Below, in pieces: positions 22,328 to 33,907 of a stretch of DNA of 64,000 bases. The stretch comes from Ceratodon purpureus (Eukaryota > Streptophyta > Bryopsida > Pseudoditrichales > Ditrichaceae). The notes under the pieces were generated by a model that did not search any database, was not told where the DNA came from, and saw only the letters and a program-made list of their open reading frames with translations. How positions within the stretch are numbered: position 1 is the stretch's first letter; each line of letters opens with the position of its first letter. The DNA lies in contig CM026423.1 of assembly GCA_014871385.1 (NCBI GenBank), positions 22,925,067-22,989,066 on the forward strand, in the 5' to 3' direction. A program made the position numbers and the translations under genes.

Positions 22328-23789
22328 GATGTTGAAGGTACTATGACTGCGTGGTGAGCGGCGACATGATAGTATTGCACATATCATACAGATATAGGCG
22401 ATTAGCACTAGTTTTTACAGGCTTATTTTCTTGAAAGTGATTAGTAAACACTCCTGTCCAACTCACATGTGTAGCTGGACAAATATATGACGTCGAAAAT
22501 TGCTACTTGGATTCAAGAAGTTGTTACTGATTACAAGAAGTTGTTCAGTGTTTAGTATGCAGTGATTAGTTTGTTGGGCTGCCATCCCAACTATATATGC
22601 ACATCTCTTGCATCATTCTTGTATCTCTTGATTTACTTACATGAATATAAAAAGCATCCTTGTGGCAAAACACTGTGTGTATGACTCATTGAGCAGATTT
22701 GAGTATGAGAGGAACAGTGCTGATTTCATTTCGTTTAACATATTTATTGAGCGGGTTTGATGATTTTCATTATATGAATGTAGTATTTCATATGTTTTTA
22801 AGTTTTCTTAATATACTTGTTTGGATGTTGTATATATTTATCTGAGTATGGTTGAATAGAATAAATCGTTCATCAAATAATATACAAACAATGTGCAAAA
22901 TTAATTTTTTTTAAAGGCCATGCATCCTTTACAAACTAAATTTCAATATACCAATCTTTTCTTACATTATCACTACTTTTGAGTTGATTTGACAAGCAAA
23001 AACCGCGCTTGACCATGAGCGGTTTTCTTCAATACTATGTTTAGTCTTGGTGAAACTATAAGCATCTAATATATTGCTTGTCTTGATTCTATGATTTATT
23101 AACCAAACTTCCAGTTTTTTTTGTGTTTGGTGTTAATGGGCTTAGGTAAGTGCAAAGATTGTGTTTGACAATTTTGACGTTGTATATCTATTTATTCGTG
23201 TTTTTGATGCTCAATGGCTTATAGGGTTTGGTTGTAGTTACTAAGTTCTTGTTCCTAGACCTAATTACTTCTTCTACAAATTACTCAAATCACTCAAGTC
23301 ACACAAATTACTCAAACTACTCAAATTACTCAATTTTTTCTCAAATACATTTTTTTGAATTCAAAAGCATGAATTCAAAAGTATGAACTCTTGAAAAAGC
23401 ATAAATTCAAAAATGTATTCATTTTTGGAAACTTTTAACATCATCTCAAAAGCATTTTCAAAATTTCTCAAATTATTCAAATAAGTCAAAGGCAATTTCA
23501 AAGGTATTTATTCCAAAAGTTGTTTTTTCAAAAGTGTGGTATTAAATGTTTATATTAAAAGGCATTTATTCAAAATTATAGATTTAAAATACATTTGTTC
23601 AAAGATAATTTAAATATTGCTTATTTTTTAAAAGTTGTTATTTTTAGAAAGATAGTAGATATTTATATTATGAATAAATATTTAACATTCCATGATTTCA
23701 CATTTGGAATGTTGTTTATTTTGTATGGTATTTAATGGTTCAATAATGTCATAAATACCTAATATGAATAGAAGATTTTTTTTTAAAGG
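22328..23789. other. AT-rich non-coding stretch
   Basis: No coding exon seen. Around 23280-23340 there is a short run of ACTCAAATTACTCAAA-like repeats, and around 23340-23560 repeated TTCAAAAG words. Low-complexity expansion is the simplest reading. Confidence 0.55.
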
Positions 23790-24044
23790 TTGTTCATCAG
23801 ACTTAAGAGAATTCAAATTTTAACAATTGCAATTTGTACTTTATTCTATCTCATTTTGATCTTTAAGACAAAGCCAGTACGATCTGACCGTTCTTCCTGT
23901 CGAACTGGCATGCCCCAACTTCCAAGGCTTCCTCTACATCACAATCTTGAGGCAGGCTTCAGCCAAGAAAGGGGCTGAAACTTGCTGAAACTTGCCATAA
24001 CTTAAGGGGAATTGGTCCGGCCTCTGTGGTAGTGGTGCGTGTCT

Positions 24045-24076
24045 GTCGTGGTCTCGTGGTCTCGTGGTCTCGTGTT
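24045..24076. repeat. GTCTCGTGGT mini-repeat upstream of the TTM gene
   Basis: Three to four copies of a 10-mer (GTGGTCTCGTGGTCTCGTGG) lie about 110-140 bp before the TTM start codon, in GC-richer DNA that probably forms its promoter or 5' UTR. Confidence 0.6.
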
Positions 24077-24182
24077 GTCGTCGGGGCAGGGCACTGGGGG
24101 TTGTGTGGCTCGGTTGTTCAATTACCCATTTTCTTCTTCTGGTCTGTTTTTTTGGAGGGCGCCCCTGCGTGCCTGTCTTGCC

Positions 24183-25196
24183 ATGGAGGTGGAGGTGAAG
24201 ATCCGACTGGACGATGCCGCCGCCCACCAGAGAGTCGCCCAGTTGCTGGCGCCCTCTCACCAGGTCACTCATCTGCAGGAGAATGTCTTCTTCGATGGCG
24301 CCCGAAACCAGCTCAGCTCCAAGCGCATGGTGCTCCGCTTGCGCTTCTACAACGGCGACCAGCGCTGCGTACTCACGCTCAAGGGCAAAGCAGTCATCAT
24401 CGACGGCATTAGCCGTGGATCGGAGGTTCTTCACCCTCTCTCCCTCCTCTCGTTGACCTAATTGAGATGTCATCTCATTCCCGAATAATTTTCCGAACGT
24501 TCATCTCAGGTCGTTGCGATTAGGGTAGCACTTTTGCACCATCTAGTGAGTGAAATGCAAACCACTTGTCGGAGCTAGTGGTCATTGAAATGCGCGTTGC
24601 GGACTGTGGACGACCGACGCCAAAATTTTGTCATTTCTTAGCACTTTCACCGCACGCCTAGTCCTGCACTTTTAAAAATTATTTTAGGTCAACTCACTAG
24701 ATGAGACAGGTCGCCATTGTGCACGACGTTGCTAGGAGGTGATTGTGTAACGATGTAAACAATCACAGGCGCTGGAAACAATTAAATGAGTAACTAAAGC
24801 CATTCCACTGCGTTTCATTCCTTCCTGCAGGTGGAGGAGGACATCGACGTTGCTTTTGCAAGAGCGTGCGTGGCAGATTCTTCTCAACTAGTGGGGAACT
24901 CCGATTGCAAGTTGCTTCAACAAATCGTTCGCGAGTATGAGTGCGACAAGTTTGTGTGCCTGGGCGGGTTTAGAAATGTGCGCAATGTATACGACTGGGA
25001 GGGTGTGAAATTGGAGCTAGATGAGACGCACTACGCGTTTGGAACTACTTATGAGATCGAATGCGAGACCACTGACCCGGAGAGGTTCAGGCAGCTGCTC
25101 GGTGACCTCCTGGACAAGCACGGGATTGCCTATCGGTACTCCACAATCTCAAAATTCGGAATCTTCAGGTCAGGCAAAATAGGTGCCTTGGATTAA
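24183..25196 (+). CDS. TTM3: CYTH-domain triphosphate tunnel metalloenzyme (TTM3-like), 202 aa
   Basis: Two exons, 24183-24425 and 24831-25196 (TAA), joined in phase 0. The start MEVEVKIRL carries the ExExK metal-binding signature of the CYTH fold at residues 2-6. VLRLRFYNGD and LTLKGKA supply the basic tunnel strands. LGGFRNVRNVYDW, VKLELDETHYAFG and YEIECETTDPERF are the later acidic strands, and the end is FGIFRSGKIG. Length and block order match plant TTM3 proteins (about 210 aa), which hydrolyse tripolyphosphate. The donor used (GAG|GTTCTT) is weak and adds three residues after GISR compared with my recollection of the Arabidopsis protein, so the exact donor is uncertain. In land plants TTM3 can sit downstream of CDC26 on one bicistronic transcript; no CDC26-like frame is visible in the 400 bp upstream. 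Function confident, symbol by similarity. Confidence 0.85.
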
Positions 25197-26045
25197 GTAG
25201 AGGCTTAGCAGGAGCACTTGTTTGATTGACTCATGGATGGGTGCATGTAGAGCGAACAACTGAAAGCATAGGTTCGTCTTTTGGGATTGTTGATGGCATG
25301 GATCATGCAACGTTGCGAACCTCCACTAGTATCCCATGAATGGGTAGTTGTTGTTCTTCTATGTTTTATGAATCACTGCGATTCTGGCGCGTCTCAAGCG
25401 TCAGGTACTCCAGATTTACAGCCTAGAGACAGAGGAGTGCTTGCAGATTGAGAATCGGGACAGTTTTAACTTGTATTCCATGCCTGCGTTGGAGATGCAG
25501 TTTTAGAATATCACCATTGTGTCAGTTTCCTTGAGTAAACGTGCTTTGACCTGGTGGACTCCTCTTGGACAAGATTTACTGAATTTCCTGGATTGCTGCT
25601 TTTAGAACTGCATCCTTGATATCCAATTTCTTCTCGTCTTCTCGACGATTCATAGCCTACTCAAAGATATCCGTATGACACTGCAACCTTCAAAGATATC
25701 CGGATCTGGCCTTGTGAGAGGATAAGGGCGCCTCCAGAGTCCACCACACTCCACTCTTGCATTACAAGATTAGCAGTGGCTTCACAAGCAACTGTTTCAT
25801 TGCTAGTTTGGAGTCCCCATGCAAGGCTGTTTTTCCACAAAGTTTTAACGCGTCCTCAACCTCCTCTGGATCGTAGAAGCCCTCATTCTACATTCAATGA
25901 GATGTCCACTGGATGAAGAATGCGAAGCACAAAAAGTACCAAAATCACAGTGACATGCTCAACTAACTCAATGCAGATGATCTTACATGAGCCTCCCTTA
26001 CCTTTGTTCTCTTGCCATGTGATTCTGAAGAGGCCCTCGAGTTGC
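25197..26045. other. 3' flank of TTM gene and intergenic
   Basis: No exon or repeat recognised. Composition becomes unremarkable before the MITE. Confidence 0.5.
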
Positions 26046-26363
26046 CATTATGGGAAATGTGGGGTCTCCAAAGGGCCTTGTAAGACAACCCGAAGGTAGG
26101 TGAACGTGCTGCCCACGCATGCCTCTCTAAGTAATCTCATTGGTGGAGAAACTGCCCGCTGACAGCGTCAGGAGCTACTGTCCAATGGGGTGACAGTAGT
26201 GGCACACGCTGTCGCTGGCAGCGATTGGCCGGACCCTCCAAACACTGATTTGGCGATCTGCTGGCACCATTAGTGCCATCGGATAAAGTGCACGGGCTAA
26301 GCCAAATTTTTAGGCAAGTGGGAAACCCAAAGGCCCTTTGGAGACCCCAGATTTCCCCTAATG
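26046..26363. mobile_element. 318-bp MITE related to the 11-kb element at 49.6-60.7 kb
   Basis: Terminal inverted repeats of about 35 bp. The left end begins CATTATGGGAAATGTGGGGT; the right end read inward begins CATTAGGGGAAATCTGGGGT; both continue CTCCAAAGGGCCTT. The left end goes on with GTAAGACAACCCG, as in the large element (GTAAGACAGCCCG). The right subterminal GCCCGTGCACTTTA and GGGTCCGGCCAAT are also shared. It carries two copies of the CTGNCAG palindrome (near 26157 and 26215). It has no coding capacity, and no clear target-site duplication is visible. Confidence 0.85.
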
Positions 26364-28163
26364 TCACTCTTTGTCCCAGTCGACGCTTCTGGACTCAGGA
26401 ATCCATGACAAAAAATGAGTCTTATCCTACAAGATCGGACAGTCCTTAGAGCTAGAAGGAGTTGTAGACATTAACCTCAAAGTTCCTGAGTCACCTCCCG
26501 AATAAATCTAAACACCTAAGAATACCAACCTCCGAAATAGGTCCAAACAAAAATGATTCTACGGAGAAGGTGCATCTAACCGTCACGACCCTGTCAATCA
26601 AAATGATTCCTGGTACTTTACATTAGAATATTAAAGAAGAACGGAGATCGTACCTTAGCGTCAGTATGCTCGATTGGATTACCGTATTCCTTGACGACAA
26701 ATAGCGTTCAAGGTGTAACATCGTCCCGCCCAGACGGTCTAGCACCTCGCTTAGGTTGCACAGGAGTTGCTTGACCGAAGTTTCCGCCCTTCTTCCCCAT
26801 TGCAGAACGAAGGTTGTAAGGGGTTGCAATATCTCCTATAGATGCTAACCTCTTCTTTCTATCACGACCTAGATCTGTCTTTCTATGATCTGACTGAATT
26901 CTCTCTCAACTCTCGCAGTAGACCGCGTGATCCTCTCTAAGTCCTTTCCGTCTTTAGAGTCATGACATATGTGTTGCTTACAATCATAGGTGACAAATCT
27001 ACGACCTCTTAATATGTTCTAAACCTTAGATGTCTACAGAGAATAAATATAGGTGGCGGCGTGAATTAATTACATCTGACAACGTGGGCACTGAAAAAAA
27101 GAAAGCAAGTAATAGCCACTGTCGAGAGGTACTCCTTTATCAGTCAGTATTAGAGCATTTTAAAGGACACCAACACGTTCCCACTACGGCAAATCCTGGA
27201 TCCTGGGAGTGGACGTCTCCGGCTCCTGGGAGCGGCCCCCCAGCGGTCGACCCTCTCTCAGGCGAGGCTTTGTGGGAACCAATAAAAACGATCCGTTCTG
27301 ACCGGAAAGTGAGGGTGTGCTCCCGGGAGTCGAAGGCCTTATCCGTCATTTTTTGGTGCACCTGATGGTAATGATGTGTCAACACGGTATTATTTCCGAC
27401 GATGAACAGATCCGAGTTTTACTCTCGGGCTTCCTATGGTCCCGATGGACTGGCACTTACGTTTCTTCTCTCCGTCGATGGTTTACCACGTGTTGATTAC
27501 CGGAGTCGAATCAGTTGATGATCAACTACCTGCCCTATGTCCCATGACACGGATTGAGAGGGACGTTAACAACCTCGAACAATTGCACTATACAGCATTC
27601 ATTTTTTGAGGACTCTACAACTTTTCAACTCCAACACATAGCAATGAAAAAACTTTGAGATAATATGTTTTTTCAGCTCCAAACACTAAAACGGTTCATA
27701 GTTCCTAGATAAACGCAGGAACTGCGATTGTATGATAACTTTCAATGAGTGTTTTGTTCAAAGAAAAAGGAGAAGAGATATATACTATTGTTTCTCAACT
27801 TCTGAAATATGATCTCCATACAGTAGAGTTTATACATGTATTTGACAAACAAGTAGTTATCAGATATATCCTGAGAAAAAAAAGGGAAAAAACCTGTACA
27901 TATGCTACCATTGACAAAAAATGAGAACGATTCTTCAGCTCAGTCCGATGTAATCAACCTAACGAGAGGCAAAGTCATATTGCGACACACCGTTGTCTTT
28001 CCCCAAATTTGCACCAACGACACTATAACTCCTGTTGGGAAGAACACACCAGACCATGGATTCTCAACCTTCGAAGATGAGACCGATCATGAAAACCCAT
28101 TTACGAAGATTTTTTTTCTTCAGTGGTTAAGCTCTTCACGCAGTCTGCCATCATCTTCCTCTT
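26364..28163. other. Intergenic, no firm gene
   Basis: A 95-codon frame at 27902-28189 (plus) has ordinary composition but no recognisable domain or splice support, and it runs into the antisense exon. GC-rich patches around 27190-27320 show no repeat. Nothing else supported. Confidence 0.4.
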
Positions 28164-28834
28164 CTACAGACGGTAGCATTCACCCGTAGACATGAAATCC
28201 TCGTCACTGTCATAGTAGCTACTTGAGGAGCAACTCATGTCCAGATGTTGGTCGGCGTTGCTCATCGGTACATCCCTGTCAGCTGACAGCTTTTGCTCGG
28301 CAGCTACGCTGCTACTTGCCCCGCCGTCAACCGCAGCAGTAACACACGGAGGGGTGAAAGTCACCTTGAGTCTGCTGCCGAAGTCCTGCTCAGTGGCGAC
28401 TCCCTTTCCCCGTATGTCCTCCTTGACGTTTTTTGCATCGGCACATCCAAAGTCTTCGTCGTCTGCGTCACCTAATATGAGCACCCTTCGCCCCCGTGTT
28501 CCCCTCCTACCAGGCTCGGTCAGAGGTGACTCAGTCGTTACTTTGTTTTCCTTTCGAAAGTCAGGGGGATCGTACATATCGTCGTCGTCTATGTTGTCCT
28601 GCCCCATAGTGTATTGAACGTTGAAGATGCGAGTTGTCTGGCCGAAGCTGCCGTTTAGATTTTTGGCCATATCGGACAGCCCGGGATCATTGTTTCCTGT
28701 CTCTGCGTTAGGTGCTGACGGAGCGCCACGACTGGCAAAACCTAGGGACGATGATCCAGCGACAAAGTTTGAATCCGGATCAAAGTACTCATCGTCATCT
28801 TCCTCGGACTCTTCAGGGTGTTGGCAAGCTACGC
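28164..28834 (-). CDS. Terminal exon of an acidic transposon-associated protein
   Basis: Open from a splice acceptor (CCATAG|GC at 28834, entry phase 1) to TAG at 28164, about 223 codons. It begins VACQHPEESEEDDDEYFDPD, is Asp/Glu/Ser-rich throughout and has RRGTRGRRVLILGDADDEDF near the middle. No catalytic domain recognised. The first residues (GVACQHP) recur on the opposite strand near 48.25 kb, so this may be one of a pair of related exons flanking the 28.8-48.2 kb transposon region. Upstream exons were not found; the hAT-like insertion at 29666-33919 lies in the way. Confidence 0.4.
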
Positions 28835-28835
28835 C

Positions 28836-29440
28836 TATGGAAAAAGTATGTCAGAAAAGTACATTTTCCAAAGTACTCTTCAGAAAGTACATCTTTTCTC
28901 TAGGAAATAGACATAGTTCTGAGCTGTTTATTATGAAATTAGCATCGTCCACTGCTATGCATTGTTGTTCAAAGTCAAAGATCAAGAGAAAATGTTTGGA
29001 CGCCTCTGTATGTAGTACTTTTCAAAAAAATTAAAGTATGTCAGATTGTAGAAATCTTGACAAAGTACTTATTTTCTTGCAACTGGAGTTTTGTATTACT
29101 CTGATTTTCTTGCAGGGAGTGTGGCTTGTATGTCGCTACAGATCTCTATAAAGAAAGTAACCAAAAAATGAAAATCCTGGGAAAAATTTGATTAGGTGGC
29201 GGAAAAAATTCTGCAGTCCAAAAGTCCACGAAAAAATGGGCGCAAAGTTGATTCTTCTATGCAGGCGGCGTTCCTAACGTCTGCTCTTTGTTGGCTAACG
29301 GCTGGATCTTCTATAATTTCTGTTTTTTGTAGACTTTAGGATCTCATGCGGCCGCCACTAAGAGTACTATGCGGGTTACTTTCTAGAAACAGAAGTACTC
29401 AGAGTACTTTAAAGCGCAATCTCCATCGTCCAATATTGAT
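28836..29440. repeat. AGTACTT / AAGTACT motif cluster (left flank)
   Basis: Multiple dispersed GTAC-centred words (AAGTACATTT, AAAGTACTC, GAAGTACTC, GAGTACTTT) occur in otherwise unique AT-rich DNA. The same word family is dense in introns of the transposase (35.4-35.9, 37.0-37.15 kb), in an intron of the RING-SUVR gene (44.8-45.4 kb) and near 48.18-48.22 kb. Likely transposon subterminal or internal motifs. Confidence 0.5.
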
Positions 29441-29829
29441 GCCTTTCTATCTCAGCCGTACACGTCATGATAAGATCCGAATATATTGGATCTGGGCTGT
29501 TTGAGTTCCGGTGAATTTTCTATTCATCCGCTTCTACGGATGACGTCTCTTCTTTTCTGTTCATCTACTTGTGGGTCGTCTTGCATGCGCACAGGCGCAT
29601 GCAAGGATTTGCAACGTCGTTTTTCTTCTCCCTTGAGTGTTCCAGAGAGTGTGAGCTGCGGCGCTCATGGTTGTCATAATGGACGGACGGGCCAAAAAAT
29701 TGTCGTGTAGTCACGTGACGAACGTGACGGACGCTTATCGGACGGACGCTTATCGGACGGGCTCCCGACCGCGAGCAAAATTACTGTCCTCACAGTTTAC
29801 TACTGTTTACCATGGGTGGCGCCCGTCGT

Positions 29830-29895
29830 CGCGTTTGCTCGCGCCCGTAGGCACACGCGCGAGCACTCGGGCGCGCGCAAAAAAAAATTTTATTT

Positions 29896-29933
<38 letters not shown>

Positions 29934-30143
29934 GTTTTTTGGTGCTCGCGCCTGAGTGCTCGCGCCCGTAGGCACGCGCGCGCGCGCGCGCAAAAAATTT
30001 AAAATAAATAAATAAATAAAAAAAAATGGTTTTTTGGTGCACGCGCCCACATGCTCGCGCCTGAATGCTCGCGCCCGTAGGCACGCGCGCGAGCACTCTG
30101 GCGCGCGCACCAAAAAAAAAAAAAATAAAAAAAAAATAAAAAA

Positions 30144-30190
<47 letters not shown>

Positions 30191-30245
30191 GTGCGCGCGC
30201 CAGAGTGCTCGCGCGCGTGCCTACGGGCGCGAGCATTCAGGCGCG
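29830..30245. repeat. GC-rich inverted repeats with long A/T homopolymers
   Basis: GCTCGCGCCCGTAGGCACGC-type blocks occur in both orientations, separated by runs of A or T up to about 50 nt. Each pair could fold into a long hairpin. Part of the hAT-like element. Open frames through it (poly-Lys, poly-Phe, Arg/Ala) are artefacts. Confidence 0.8.
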
Positions 30246-30640
30246 AGACTTTCACAAAGAAATTGTTCATTTCATTTTGGTGATAGTTCATCCTTTGGGC
30301 ATGTACATGTAGGCATGTACATAGGAAAAAATAAAGCACCAAAATGAAATGAACAACTTCTTGGTGGAGGTTGGGTGCGTGCGTATCGGTGTGCGTAGAA
30401 AAAACTAGCACAAAAATGAAATGAAACCGAACTCCCAAAACTCATGTAGATATGTTCTTGTATGATTTGAATCCTGATTTTTGTACTATTAAAGTTATTC
30501 TTGTTAAATATAGTTTTATATTTTGTTCATGATTGCATTCATTAATTAAATATGTAAATAACTTATATTTCATGTTATTCTTAAATTTATTTACCATGTT
30601 TCATTCAATTGGCACATATAATAAGTTTACATAACAAATA
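30246..30640. other. Linker inside the hAT-like element
   Basis: Contains ACCAAAATGAAATGAACAAC-like sequence, which recurs near 32020 and 32660 next to the tandem array, so it is part of the same repeat family. AT-rich towards 30.6 kb. No gene. Confidence 0.5.
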
Positions 30641-31610
30641 TAGGAAAAAAAATACATCATAGACTTGGAATGATAAAATAAATACATGATAGACTAAGAA
30701 TGGAAGAAAAAGAAAACAAGAAGATAGAATGGAATAGTAATGAACTTCAAAATAACAAAATGATAGAATACAAGACAATTAGAAAAATAAATAAAAATAA
30801 AAGATGGAATGTGTGACTAATGGAAGAATAAACAAATAAATAAATACATGATAGACTAAGAATGGAAGAAAAAGAAAACAAGAAGATAGAATGGAATAAT
30901 AATGAAGTTAAAAATAACAAGATGATAGAATAGAAGACAATTGGAAAAATATATAAAAATAAAAGATTGAATGGGCGATTAATCAAAGAATAAATAAATA
31001 AATAAATAAACACATCATCCACTAGAAATGGAAGAAAAAGAAAATAAGAAGATAAAACGGAATAATAATGAACTTAAAAAGAACAAGATGATAGAATAGA
31101 AGACAATTGGAAAAATAAATAAAAATAAAAGATGGCATGGGCGACTAATGGAAGAATAAATAAATAAATAAATACATCATCCACTAGAAATGGAAGAAAA
31201 GGAAAAGAAGAAGATAGAATGGAATTATAATGAAGTTAAAGGGATGAGATGATAGAATGGAAGACAATTGGAAATTTTAATATATAAAAATAAAAGATAG
31301 AATGTGAAACCAATGGAAGAATAAATAAATAAATAAATACATGATAGGCTAAGAATGGAAGAAAAGGAAAAGAAGAAGATAGAATGGAATTATAATGAAG
31401 TTAAAGGGATGAGATGATAGAATGGAAGACAATTGGAAATTTTAATATATAAAAATAAAAGATAGAATGTAAGACCAATGGAAGGCTAATAAAATAAATA
31501 AATACATCATCCACTGGATATAGAAGAAAAGGAAAACGAGAAGATAGAATGGAAGAAGAATAGAAAAATCAACAAATAAAGGGATAGAATGGGAGAAATA
31601 TAAAAAAAAG
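30640..31610. repeat. Purine-rich satellite, unit about 160-190 bp
   Basis: Five to six degenerate units share AATGGAAGAAAAAGAAAACA, AAGATAGAATGGAAT, GAAGACAATTGGAAA and AATAAATAAATAAATACATC. It is similar in style to the reverse complement of the T-rich repeats at 8.1-9.1 kb (TCTATC/CATTCC words). Non-coding. Confidence 0.8.
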
Positions 31611-32029
31611 TCATGGATAAAAAGCCATCAAGTGTGATGAACGACATAGTCAACAATGAATTGTCGTTACAATAGATTATGATTTAATCAACGCGAAGAT
31701 AGTGGAAATGTACACAAAATGTACTAGTTTAAACAAAATTAAACTAACTCCAAAATCTTCTACTAATCTAATTATCTATGCCTTTTGCTACTACTTTAAT
31801 TCTAATATCATATTACAAAAATATTCTCATCACTCATCGATCTCCATCACATCGCGTACTGAGCAATTGAGCTCCTTGGTTTAGCAACAATTATTTGTGC
31901 ATAAAATTGCAATGAACACCTTCTTGTTGGAAGTCCGATGCAAGCTATCAGGCGAGTGCGGACGGGCGCCAATACTCGGGCGCGAGCATACCGGCGAGTG
32001 CAAAGGAGGAAGTAGCACCAAAATGAAAT

Positions 32030-33145
32030 GATCAAGAACTTGGTGGAAGTCCGGCGCACGCCATCGGGCGAGAGCGGACGGGCGAGTGCAGACGGGCGCG
32101 AGCATACGGGCGAGTGCGAAAAAAAAAAAAAAATTCAGAACTTTGGCTGGTTTCTGTGTGCGCGTTCGCTAATACGATCGCGCCCATCTGCGCGCGCGAG
32201 TGCGGACGGGCGCGAACGTACGGGCGAGTGCGAAAAAAAAAAAAAAAAAAAAAAAATTTTTTTTTTCAGAACTTTGGCTGGTTTGTGAGTGCGCGTTCGC
32301 TGATACGTTCGCGCCCGTCTGCGCGCGCGCGAGTGCGGACGGGCGCGAACGGACGGGCGAGTGCGAAAAAAAAAACAATTTTTTTTTTTTTTTTTTTTTT
32401 CAGAACTTTGGCTGGTTTCTGAGTGCGCATTCGCTGATACGTTCGCGCCCGTCTGCGCGTGCGCGAGTACAGACGGGCGCGAACGTACGGGCGAGTGCGA
32501 AAAAAAAAAAAAAAAAAAAAAAAATTTTTTTTTTTTTTTCAGAACTTTGGCTGGTTTCTATGTGCGCGTTCGCTGATACGCTTGCGCCCGTCAGCGCGCG
32601 CGCGATTGCTCGCGCCCATGTGCGAGCGCCCGAATGCTCGCACTCAATGGTGGGGGTAGCACCAAAATGACAAGAACAACAACTTGGTGGGAGTCCGGCG
32701 CAAGCCATCGGGCGAGTGCGGACGGGCGAATCCAGACGGGCGCGAGCATACGGGCGAGTGCGAAAAAAAAAATTTGAGAACTTTGGCTGGTTTCTGTGTG
32801 CGCGTTCGCTGATACGTTCGCGCCCGTCTGCGCGCGCGCGAGTGCGGACGGGCGCGAACGTACGGGCGAGTGCGAAAAAAAAAAAAAAAAAAAATAAATT
32901 TTTTTTTCAGAACTTTGGCTGGTTTGTGAGTGCGCGTTCGCTGATACGTTCGCGCCCGTCTGCGCGCGCGCGAGTGCGGACGGGCGCGAACGTACGGGCG
33001 AGTGCGAAAAAAAAAAAAAAAAAAAAAAAATTTTTTTTTTTTTTTTCAGAACTTTGGCTGGTTTGTGAGTGCGCGTTCGCTGATACGTTCGCGCCCGTCT
33101 GCGCGCGCGCGAGTGCGGTTGGGCGCGAACGTACGGGCGAGTGCG

Positions 33146-33179
<34 letters not shown>

Positions 33180-33690
33180 TTTAGAACTTTGGCTGGTTTG
33201 TGAGTGCGCGTTCGCTGATACGTTCGCGCCCGTCTGCGCGCGCGCGAGTGCGGACGGGCGCGAACGTACGGGCGAGTGCGAAAAAAAAAAAAAATTTTTT
33301 TTTTTTTTTTCAGAACTTTGGTTGGTTTCTGTGTGCGCGTTCGCTAATATGATCGCGCCCGTCTGCGCGCGCGCGAGTGCGGACGGGCGCGAACGTACGG
33401 GCGAGTGCGAAAAAAAAAAAAAAAAAAAAAAAAATTTTTTTTTCAGAACTTTGGCTGGTTTGTGAGTGCGCGTTCGCTGATACGTTCGCGCCCGTCTGCG
33501 CGCGCGCGAGTGCGGATGGGCGCGAACATACGGGCGACTGCGAAAAAAAAAAAAAAAAAAAAATTTTTTTTTTTTTTTTAGAACTTTGGCTGGTTTCTGT
33601 GTGCGTGTTCGCTGATACGTTCGCGCCCGTCTGCGCGCGCGCGAGTGCGGACGGGCGCGAACATACGGGCGAGTGCGAAAAAAAAAAAAA

Positions 33691-33721
<31 letters not shown>

Positions 33722-33740
33722 GCACCTGCCTGTATGCTCG
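32030..33740. repeat. Tandem hairpin array, unit about 130-145 bp, about 11 units
   Basis: Each unit has CAGAACTTTGGCTGGTTTGT, GAGTGCGCGTTCGCTGATAC, the arm GTTCGCGCCCGTC, GCGCGCGCGAGTGCG, the opposite arm GACGGGCGCGAAC, then GTACGGGCGAGTGCG and an A-run followed by a T-run. GTTCGCGCCCGTC and GACGGGCGCGAAC are exact inverse complements 15-20 bp apart, giving one strong stem per unit. Homopolymer lengths vary between units. Confidence 0.9.
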
Positions 33741-33907
33741 CGCCCGTCTGCTCTCGGGCGCGCGCGCGAGCGCGCGCAAAAGTCAGCGCTAGGTAAATTC
33801 GTTTTAACCTTACCGTGAGTCAACCGGTCAATTTCCTTATGTGACGGACACGGGGGTGTGTCTTGTCACCATGACGGACTAACGGACTAACGGACGGTCG
33901 GTCTATT

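Noticed and set aside
23934-24473. 179-codon antisense frame over the TTM gene
   Set aside because: It is the shadow of the CYTH coding exon on the other strand; no family and no splice support.
27030-27385. 111-codon plus-strand frame
   Set aside because: No recognisable domain, no homologue in the window and overlapping open frames on the other strand; not supportable.
29890-33823. Many open frames of poly-Lys, poly-Phe and Arg/Ala
   Set aside because: Produced by A/T homopolymers and GC-rich satellite in the hAT-like element; no coding signal.
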